Translations under genes and position numbers: made by a program
The notes under the pieces: generated by a model
The model's input: only the letters and a program-made list of their open reading frames with translations
The model's database searches: none
What the model was told of the DNA's origin: nothing
Assembly (NCBI GenBank): GCA_002099365.1
Contig: MSED01000007.1
Location: 124,001 to 188,000, forward strand
DNA: 64,000 bases
Direction of reading: 5' to 3'
Origin: Phialophora verrucosa
Lineage: Eukaryota; Ascomycota; Eurotiomycetes; Chaetothyriales; Herpotrichiellaceae
Shown: piece after piece, positions 47,071-56,160 of the stretch
Numbering within the stretch: the first letter of the stretch is position 1
Layout of the letters: each line of letters opens with the position of its first letter

Positions 47071-49256
47071 TTACGAGGTATCTACGCTATCTCGAATTCC
47101 TCGGCATGTTTTCCCTCTAGCGCAAGTGTCCCGCACAAAACGAAGCAGCCCGATACGGCGATACTTCCCTGGAGAGCCCAGGATTGGAACCATCCCAATT
47201 CCCATGCACATACCCCCGCGTACATAGTCGGTCCGATCCAAGGAAATACTAACGTCCGAAGGCATTTCAACGCCATCAAAGCCACTCAGCTCGCGTCGTA
47301 CCGGAACAAAAAGGACGTACCGATCCTCCAGGTGATCAGCTGCCTCGTCCGGATCAAGAATCCCGACCGTGCGACCATTGCTGGTGCAGACGGAGATAAA
47401 TTGATCGTTCCTAGGAGATCCCGCCTTCGTCTCGCCCAGTATAAGGTGAGATATCGATCCTGAGCAGGAGAGGGTCCCCGCTAGGATCACACTTGTCCTA
47501 TGCTGTGTTTTTTGGGAAACACGTGCATCACGAATAGAGAAGTTTCCGAAATCACATTCTCTTTGCACTCGCTCTTCGAGGTCGCTGGCCCGATGGGCTT
47601 GCCGGCTTCGCTGACTGCTGTATTTCACACCAAATCCAGCAGATGCCCATGACCAGGACGGAATCTCGTTGGAACATGTGCTGCAGTGGCCTTTGTCTTG
47701 CTTCTTCGCTTGGAAATCAACCTGCCAGAGCAAAGCCGAGGGCATCTCTGATCGCCACATCCCTGCCAAGTATTGCCCTTTCAGAGGGTGACTCGGTGCC
47801 TGACCTAGCCCATATAGCGCCGGGAGCCGAACACTTTCCTTGCACAGCTGCTTCCCACTGTAGCTCTCGACTATACTAAACCAGTAGTGTCTCATGCCTA
47901 GAGCTCTGGAAGTTGGAGATATGTCTAGTGACTTATAGAACGGGCTGTCAACCGTATTTGTCGAAAAGCTCAGCGTCGGCAGACGAGTTGAAAAGGAGAT
48001 CTGGCTCAGGATCCCCAGTCCTCAATTCGAACCAAGGGACTTCACTCGACGCCCTGCTTGTTTTGCACTCCCAAAGCAGGATATCTTTGCAAGAAGTGAA
48101 GCGTTCTGGGCGCCAGCTCCCGCTCCTGAAGGACCCATCCCCTTCTTTGTATTGGGGTAGCATCGTATGTCTCAACCCAGTCTCGGGGAGCTGTCTCAAA
48201 CATTCTAATCTTGATTTGAGTGAGGTCAAGATCGTAGTACCGTGAAGCGTGCGTGAAGCCAGTATTGTGGAATTCTCTGCGGCAGCCGCCTTGTCCCTCC
48301 ATCAACAGAAGAGCACCGCCGCCAAGGTAATGATTGAACCGGCGAACACGCTACTCATCAGCTCAACCTCTTCCTCCCAATCTTCATCCGAATCTTGTAC
48401 GATGCAAAGCGCGTCGATCCAGAGGAATTGGATATCCAACGCATGAGTGATGCGAACCGCATCTCGAAACGTCTTTGTCAAGTTCCTGTGTTCAATCTTC
48501 CGGTAATGATGATGGAGGTTGGCAAGTGTTCTCTTCCATGGTGAGTTGTCTGCTTCCTCGCCCCAGCAATGACTAAGTGTTGCGTAGGTCCAATCAGTGC
48601 AGTGTGTCAGATCCTTGGATTCAACAAGTTGCATGTCGAGATCGCCATGAAGGCCCGACAGACGAAGAAGTCGAGGGGGTACGTATGAAGAAGCGAAGCT
48701 GGTACATTTCATGTGACTCTTGAGGCAGTCATCGATCCACATCCTGCCTAGCCTTATAGCATTGTCCGGGCTCGCAAGTAGGGGGGCCCCAGATATCGAT
48801 CGCCTATACACACGGTTATTCTCGGCTTTGGAATTCAGCGTGAGGATCAAATACGCCACAGGTCAGGAATTCTGAAGAAGACTCCGTGACTAATATCGTC
48901 GACGCCAACATGGAGCGCAAATGAGCAGTTCGGGCTAATCTCAGCGGCCTGCCATGCCTCAGGCGTTCGATTTTCGTGAGGATCAATGAAACCGCGACGG
49001 AGCCACGCGTAGCTATGTAGTGCTACGGACATCCGGCGGAAGAAAATCTGCATTAATGGTGCCTGCTAAAATGACACAAAGGACAGCCTCTGCTCGCCGA
49101 CTCCTTCAGCAGATCGACTGGCCAATGCCGTACCCGAGGGCCGTTGGAGAGCGGGAAAGCTAAATCGTTGCACAGTCTCTCGTTGGGTTCGAAAAAGGTG
49201 GCAGGAATCTGCCTACACATGAGACACAATGTCGACCATTTTGGGTTTGCGTTCAT
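47071..49256 (-). pseudogene. HET-domain (heterokaryon incompatibility) pseudogene
   Basis: Read from 49256 downwards, pieces of one HET protein appear in changing frames: an N-terminal Cys-rich part (TLCLMC, ending GCPLCHF), then DISHGVFFRIPDLW, then the HET core with YATLSHCWGEEADN and FLWIDALCIVQDSDEDW, next QGGCRREFHN and RGWVLQERELAPRTLHF, then DILLWECKTSRAS, and finally a C-terminal part with SWSWAS and RRIGLLRF. At least five frame changes or stops (near 49065, 48858, 48305, 48100 and 47945) fall inside or next to conserved motifs, with no GT-AG introns to explain them. HET proteins trigger cell death between unlike strains; this copy cannot encode a full one. Confidence 0.85.
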
Positions 49257-49839
49257 GAATTTCGCATGTCAGAGAGTATGTCAAGAAGTTTTAAAGAGAG
49301 GGAAAGCGCCTACGATATCCACCTCAATTGTATCGAGCGCTCTGACACTTCCGTAGGATATCAGAGAGACTACGTGTACAAGGATTAGTCCCCACTGCAA
49401 GAGGTGGCTTTACCTGAACGATTGGGAATTCTACAGAGGTGCTTGGTTGTATCCAGCTTTCTGTAACCGGTGTGACCGCTTCCACGCAGACCGGTCAGCC
49501 TGAGCAGGAGTTGAGCCTGGTCAGCTTGAGTGCAATCAGGGCATGGGGAAGGGTCCTAAGTTTTGTACTCCACCGTAGTCCGACGACTTCCTTCCGGGCT
49601 GCCCGACCTCAAACATTTTGCGGGTGTTAGTCCTAGTAGTAGTACGAACACCGCGTTCTTCCCTCCTCCAACGCATAGACCAACAACGCCGCTGCATTCT
49701 GTGACCTTGCCCATCCTTGACGCGCAACAACGAAAGGCAGGATAACTGTATTGCGCGACCGTTTGTTTTCGCACATGCCCCGAAATCGCTAGGAGCAGGT
49801 TGTGTTTGTCCTTGAATTCATACTCAACCCGGCTTGGAA
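49257..49839. other. Intergenic between HET sequences
   Basis: About 580 bp without recognisable genes. It separates the divergent HET pseudogene and HET fragment. Confidence 0.4.
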
Positions 49840-50244
49840 ATGCGCTTGCTCAACGTCTGGACGGGCTTGCTGGAAGAGTTGAACGAGCTGACGCGACCCA
49901 AATATGCAATTCTCTCGCACACCTGGGGCAAGACTGAAACCACCTTCAAACAGATCCATCTGCCGGATGTCGAGAAACTGCCAGGCCACCACAAAATCGG
50001 GTTTGCTTGCGAGCAAGCTGCAAAGCACTCAAGGCTGACCATCCCCCATCCCATCTACGCCCGACAGCTTTCAAGGTCCTTTGAGTCCCACTCCGACATC
50101 CCATCTACCAACGATTTTGCGCCCGGCCTCGACGAGGTCGCCTCGTCAGAGAAGCCACCTTTCTCACCCAAACTGCTAACTTCCTTGTCGTCCGTAGTCT
50201 CTCTTCGAAGATCTTCTAAAGTAATTACAACAGGAATAGGATAG
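49840..50244 (+). pseudogene. Truncated HET-domain N-terminal fragment
   Basis: ATG 49840 gives 134 aa. The start MRLLNV, followed by PKYAILSHTWGKTETTF and IGFACEQAAKHS, is the classic N terminus of a HET-domain protein (Y-A-I-L-S-H-T-W-G). The expected core motif WIDTCCID does not follow. Instead the frame runs through non-homologous sequence and ends at 50244, just inside an AT-rich block that starts near 50218. The gene was cut off by a rearrangement or an insertion that later decayed. It cannot carry the complete HET domain, although a short peptide could still be made. Confidence 0.75.
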
Positions 50245-50530
50245 TAAGTATTCTACGTTATACTTAGTTAGGATATAGGATATAGAGAGTAAAACTGTAC
50301 TATATCTTCTTGATGAGGAGGCTAACTAGATACGAAGTAACTTGAATACACCGTATACTTCCCCTTCCGGCGAATAAGGATATATAGATCTACGTTATAT
50401 AATTTAATAGTCTTATTATATTTTCTAAGGAGACTATATTTACGTTTTTTCGAAATTCTCGCTTACTCTTCGCTCACCACTTCTTTTTTTTATACTTTCT
50501 TCTCTTTTATCTCGCTTTTCAAAACCCTAT
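50218..50530. repeat. AT-rich, RIP-like block
   Basis: Composition changes abruptly to TA-rich sequence (ggatataggatatagag; tatataatttaatag) for about 300 bp and then returns to normal. High TpA content is what repeat-induced point mutation leaves in ascomycete repeats. No open frame or terminal repeat survives, so the original element cannot be identified. Confidence 0.5.
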
Positions 50531-51571
50531 AAGGTCGCATAAGCTGCGGATACTGTAGACATCATCACTCGAGGGCGACCGTGGCGACAGAAGTTTAGGA
50601 GGTATCTTTCGCATGGACGGCGGTGATCGTCCCGCAGGTATCAAGGATTACGTTTGTCGTGACCCTGATATCCTCTCTTTCAGAGGGGACGAGAAATAGG
50701 ACATTGCTTTCTCTCATACAGGCACGACAGGTCACCGATTTGGGAGGCAATGGCGGATTTCCTTGTATGGTCGCCGCCAAGATTGGAGAGAGAAGAGTTT
50801 TTTACTGTCGTTACTGGGCTTCGGTGACTTTGAGCTTTCTGACAAGAGGGCGAGCCGTGCACAAGCAGTCTTAATTAGTTGCTCCAGCTCTATTTCTGAA
50901 ACTAATGTCCAACCGAGAGGCAGGATAGCCCGTCACTCCGGGCCCAGCTTCGGCGCTCCTTGGAGTTCTGCGTGATACTCAGTGAGCGCTCAGTGCGTCT
51001 CAGGCAATGGCTCAGTTGAAACTCAGGTTAAAGCTCGCTTCGCTCACCCTCGATCAAACCGCATATGGCACTTAGGTTTTTCCTTCTCGAGTAATCTAAG
51101 TCGTTAATAGCGTACTATGTGCTGCGTACTCCGTAACCTCCGAGGACATGCCGCGACGACGTTAATCATGTCCCTTCTAGAACTTCAGTTCTGACAAAGC
51201 CATGTATGTCATGCGCTGACGTTCAACTCGACCTGGGCGGTTGATTGTGTCGATCTTGGATGGAACAGACGGAATGCTTGCTTGCACGTCTAATCTCCAC
51301 TCCGGTCGAGCTCCATGCAGAGAAACCAGTCGTCCGGTGGATTCTTCTCAGTACGGCTGGCAAAGGGATGCTGTGTTATGCGAGTTAATTACACTCTCAT
51401 TCCGAGGTAGTTGTCACTCGACGTCTGGATGAGTGAATGTATGTAAGCAATATGTTCATTTTCGGGTTGAATTACTTATACTGCACAGATTTACAAGCCG
51501 TCTACAAAGATGGCCTTCTGTCCATGTTTGCCAATATACTGACCGTGCCCTCTGTTCTACCTTACTCTATC
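50531..51571. other. Intergenic, 1.04 kb
   Basis: No gene recognised. One TACTCCGTA motif lies at 51127-51135. The right end holds the 3' UTR of the ThDP enzyme gene. Confidence 0.4.
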
Positions 51572-53589
51572 CTACCCACTGCTTTGTGCAACCTCCTCCT
51601 GCTTGACCTCTCCGGCCTTTGTGCTCAAATCGGCCCCGAGCTTGACTTCAAGCACTGCGCATCTTCCCGACTTGACCGCTTCGACCGCTTGGGGCAACTG
51701 CTCCAGCAGCTCCGCAACTGTACTGACAGTGCCCGCCCAGGCATGGCCGCCCGTCGCGGCCTTCGCGATGCCCGCGTAATCCGGCGTCGGGTCAAAGCTG
51801 ATGTTCAACTCCTTGTTGTCGACTTTACTGCCATAGCCGTTCGGGTGGACCAGCAGCATTGACCTCCGCGGCGCGTTCCAACCCTTGTTGTTCAACACGA
51901 TGGTCAAGATCGGGATGCTATATCGCTGTGCGATCCAGTATACCGATCCGGGGACCGAGAACATGAACGTCCCGTCGCCGACAATCTGGCAGACGAACTT
52001 GCCCTTGTTGTTTCCGATGCGGTCGCCCGATGCGGCGTCCCGGTGCAGGAAATCGGATGCAAGCTTGATGCCGAGCGCGCCGCCGCCGGACCAGCCCAGT
52101 CCGCCACCTCCGCAGTTGATCCAGGATTTCGGGAGAACGGGAGCTATTTGGTCGGCAATGAAGATGCTCAACGTGACGGCTTCGACGGCAAAGATCGTGT
52201 CCTTCGGGACGGCTGCTCTGATTTGTCCGCCGAGAACGTGCGGGTCTATCGCGCTCTGCTGTGGGTTCTCGGGCAGTTTGGCGAGTGCTTTAGCTTGATT
52301 CCAGCGGGCAGTGTAGGATTCTTGCCGCTTCTTCGCCGCCGCGGTATGGGACTCGTCGGACAGAGTCGCCGACAACTGTGTATCCGAGGCGAGAAAATTG
52401 TTCAGCTGTGTGAATGAGGTTGCGGAGTCGGCGCTGAAGCGCGCATACGCTGGGATGTAGAAGACTGGCATTTGTCGTTTCAAGACATCCACGTCGATGT
52501 GCACAATCTTCGCATCGGCCTTGGGTCTGCATTGTGTGGGGATCCAGGGGACGTCGCAGTCGACCACGAGGATGAAGTCGGCGGTAGTGATCGCGGGGTC
52601 TGAGCCGTACCGCAGGCCTAGTGCTGCTGGATGATCCGTTGGGAAGCACATGTCCGAGCCACCGGTATCCAGCACACGGAGGCCGGGGATCTTGTCTGCT
52701 AATGCGACAGCTGCGGTGACTGAGTCTGCGTTGCGACCAGTGTAGCCCACCACGAGCAAGGGCTCCTGTGCCTTGACGAGTTCTTCCGCAATCATCTTGA
52801 CGGCGTCTTGTGGCAGGGCGGCCGGCCCAACAGCCTTCCACTGCTCTTGGTCGAGGTGGTAGGGCTGGATGTCCTCTTCCATCGCCTCTCGCGCGCCGCA
52901 CAGATAGACAGGTCCTTGCGGGTCGCTGGTTGCGAACTGCAGGGCGCGATTGACGACCTGCTTGACGTTCCTGCCAGCCTTGATTTCACCGGTATATCTG
53001 CAGTACTGGGCCACGATCTGCTTCTGGTCCGGCACATCTTGGATCCAGTGTATGTACTCTGTTCTTGAGCCCCGGTATTCGCCTTCGATCGTGTAAGGGG
53101 AGAGGCCGGCGAAGATGAGGACGGGTGCTCGTCCACACGAGGCATTGTGGACGGCGGCTGCGAGGCCCTGGGTTCCGACGTCGACGTGGACGATCACGCA
53201 TTGAGGCTTGTTGGTCAATCGCGCCATGCCATCTGCCATGGACAGGGCGACCATCTGTGGTATTACTCAGTCTGGGTGCTTTGTGATTTCTCTGGCCGCG
53301 GATTCTCCTCATACCTCATTGGGACATGTGATGACCCTGGGGAAGTTGTCTTTCTTCTCTTTTTGACCCTTGGTGATTGCCTCGATGATGGAAGGGTGGT
53401 CAGAACCGAGATTGACAAAGACGTGGGTGATGCCGGCCTGGTCAAGGTTTGTCAGTCAACCATTGAGAGCTCGCGAGCCGCGTGCTATCTTCTTACCTCC
53501 CAGATAGCCTCGAAGAAGGCATATGAAGTGGTGTACTCGCTAGATGAGCAGGTCAGCCTCCAGTTTCTTCCCTGGACATGTTCCGACAT
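51572..53589 (-). CDS. ThDP-dependent acetolactate synthase-like enzyme
   Basis: Three exons, 53589-53497, 53437-53315 and 53254-51572, sum to 1899 nt (632 aa). Introns are clean GT-AG, and the ATG at 53589 is the only one in phase with exon 1. Domain order is Pyr, central and PP. The catalytic Glu lies in ITCPNE (about E72), then MVALSMADGMA and GTQGLAAAVHN. The ThDP/Mg motif GDGTFMF starts near residue 496 and ends in LNNKGWN. The protein belongs to the acetolactate-synthase/benzoylformate-decarboxylase superfamily. No mitochondrial presequence is evident, so it is probably not the biosynthetic Ilv2 but the cytosolic ALS-like group of Pezizomycotina. Its substrate is unknown. It lies next to the broken decarboxylase-family gene, but a shared pathway is only a guess. 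Confidence 0.9.
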
Positions 53590-54432
53590 ACGCTTTCGCC
53601 ATGGAACCCATCTTGAACGACTTTGCTCTTTCGAGCTCAGATGGTGCTTGGGGGATTAACGTGTCGTCAAGCAAGCTTGGAGTAGAGGAATGACTTGGTC
53701 TCTGGGCAGATCTCCCTGCAATATGATCTTTCAGTAGAGTTGGAGGAGAGCATCCACCCATACATTAATATCAACACCCACGGTTGTCCTGGACGGCAAA
53801 GAGCAATCAAACAGCCGGCAGATTTCCCGTGTCCCGCTGCTGGCCGTTGGTGGGCACCGGATCACCACCCATGACCGTATTATGGCGCATCAATGCGGCT
53901 TCTGCCAGTCAAGGAGAGACAAACGAATAACCAGAAAAGACAAAAACCGGTCATTGCGGGGTGCCCCGAGCTCTTGCGTGTGGGGTTCCCTGGATTGTCC
54001 CCCGACATCGCTTCATTACCGACGGTGTAGTCCCCATCTTCCCCCGGATGTATTTCAAATATCGGGCTTGGAAGAGTGACTCGTGTTTGTTCGAATGCCA
54101 TCAAACGGGGATTCCCGGTCATACAATTCTCTAATCTGGGAGTGGCACATGCAAAGCGTTCAAGTTCGGGCGTGTCACGATGGAACGTGTCGGCTAAACT
54201 TCCAGTGCGGAATTGACGCCGAAATGCATCTACGAGTACATACCTAAGATTCGTCTGCATTGCCCGCACCGAGACAAGCGCCGTCCTCCTATGAGAAGTT
54301 GATTTGATTTCTTAAGCTTCGCCAAGTACCCCCAATAGCTGACGCTTCGCGGACACTTTCAGCCTCAGCAGGCAAGCCGAACTCACTATCTACCAGGTGA
54401 CTCTTGATCTACCGCGTCCCTCGACACGCTGG
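53590..54432. other. Intergenic, about 840 bp
   Basis: Upstream of the ThDP enzyme gene and downstream of the decarboxylase-family pseudogene. No additional gene supported. Confidence 0.4.
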
Positions 54433-55485
54433 TTACGGCAGAATAGCCTGTGCACTTCTGACAGAGTAATTGCTTGACGCAGTAGGATCCAGAGGAGAGA
54501 CGAAATTCCTCGCCGTCAGGCCTGTCTCAAGGCGGAACACCAAACAGTTCGTAGATCCTCCGAAATGGAACGTTCCGATGCATTGTCCCTTTGTGATCGG
54601 GTCGCCCGGGTTAAGGCGACCAAAGTCGCAAGATGAGACTTCCGCCATACCAATCTATCGTTCGCGCCCAAGTTAGCACTGTCATCCGCCCAACAGTGTC
54701 CAGACAAAACCTTGACGAGGTCATAAACCTACAAACACAATCGCCATCAGTCCAATGGTCGGGTTCTTGGCCTGTATGAAGATGATCCCACGCGTAGCGA
54801 CGGTAGCGATGAAAGGCTGAGAATTGTTCGGTGCATAGTGGTCGGGCCCGTCTGGGTCTGCGAAAACCCGCCAAGAGATTCTCCGAGTAGTACGTCCCGG
54901 GGACGTGGACAATGTCAACCACGGTTCCAGAAACAGGTGCGTGCCAGCAATGATACGACAGAGCACTCAGGAATGCCTGGTAAACCGAGCCACCCACGAA
55001 CTGGTTGGTCAGCGGATGGCTGTTGAACATGTCAGCGAGGGAATAAGCTTGATGCTTGAGCCAAAAAATGTCACGCAGCTTGACGTTCGTCGAGATCTGG
55101 AGCGGCATTGACTCGCAGGCATTGACGATCACTTTGGTCGGATCGGGCAGCTCTGGTGTTGACTCTTCGTCCGGGTACGCCACGGGTCGAATGCCGTCAT
55201 TGAACTTCCGTGTAAAGAAGTCGTCCCAAGATTTGAATCCGAAGTACGGAAGCGACGGGTTGCAAGCATACAATTGCTGAAATGTGTAAATGGTCATGCC
55301 GTTGTTTGCTCGTGGCTGCAAGAATGTCCAAGGCGTCATTAGACAGCCAGCTACTGCTTCATCCAGACAAAGCTGGGGGCAGGGCTTTGCAGCCTTCAAA
55401 TTCCCTGGAGACCATGCTGGGGTTTGATGCAGAGCGTACTATTCCGGCTGCCCGTATCAGTGTAGAAAAGATCGTGACAAGACAT
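54433..55485 (-). pseudogene. Phosphatidylserine/aromatic decarboxylase-family pseudogene
   Basis: From ATG 55485 a short leader (start MSCHDLFY) changes frame near 55420 and then reads WSPGNLKAAKPCPQLCLDEA, MTIYTFQQLYACNPSLPYFG, WDDFFTRKF and VPGTYYSENLLAG. Near 54850 the frame slips by one base, within a run of four T, to continue DPDGPDHYAPNNSQPF and IIFIQAKNPTIGL. An intron (54732-54655) leads to MAEVSSCDFG and the self-cleavage region GTFHFGGSTNCLVF. This matches the PSD superfamily branch that includes fungal tryptophan decarboxylase (PsiD)-like enzymes, which cleave at GGST/GGSS to form the pyruvoyl group. The motif usually YHRWHAP is YHCWHAP here. The frameshift precedes the cleavage site, so the product would be inactive unless the base is a sequencing error. 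Confidence 0.8.
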
Positions 55486-56160
55486 GGTTCTGTACCCAAG
55501 GGAAGAGAGTCTTATAAGAACATCATACCCACAGCACGAGGTCAGCTGCGCTGTCGCATGTCAGTCAGTCAGAGCTCGGGAAAGTGTGTTGGATGCAGAT
55601 GTGGCACGGAACGGATGCAGACACCTTCCAAAGTTTGACGTGACCCATTTGAATGGTTCCAACTCGGTCGCCATGCGATGCCACCCCGAGCACACATCTT
55701 CGTCCATCTACAGGATGAAATGGCTTCAATGGCACTTAGTTGTCGAGCTGAACGACACTCGACCTGATGTGTGACGATAGCCAAGTATGTGTAGGATCAT
55801 ATCCAGCAACCTGAACCTACGGTGTCGCAACTCAGCACAAAACTGACCCGAACATGAAGGCTGGCTGAACGATGGCCGCAACGGATAACTGACCGCCGGA
55901 ATCACACTTCACTGCTGTGTGTTGCACCCGCAAACACATCTATCTAACTTGAAAAGCCAGGTTGTTGCCATGTGAAAATGAATGGAGGCAGAAAGGTGCA
56001 CTGCGGTTCTTTTGCTTACCCGCACTAAATTGCTTTACGGAGGAGCAAAAGTACGTGTCTTGCACGCGTCGAAACGCGACTTTCTCCTCTCTCCTCGCCG
56101 TGCCCCTTCAACTGACCCTTCGCACTACCTCAACACGTAAATCCTGACGACCAGTGCAAG
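55486..56160. promoter_or_regulatory. mcm3: Divergent region upstream of MCM3
   Basis: 675 bp. It contains the MluI cell-cycle box described separately and a pyrimidine-rich leader (ctttctcctctctcctcgccgtg) just ahead of the MCM3 start. Confidence 0.55.
56065..56070. promoter_or_regulatory. MluI cell-cycle box (MBF site) before MCM3
   Basis: ACGCGT lies 91 bp upstream of the MCM3 ATG and is followed at once by CGAAACGCGAC, which resembles a second inverted MBF/E2F-like site. In yeasts MBF drives S-phase genes through ACGCGT, so G1/S control of MCM3 is likely. Inferred from the motif only. Confidence 0.5.
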
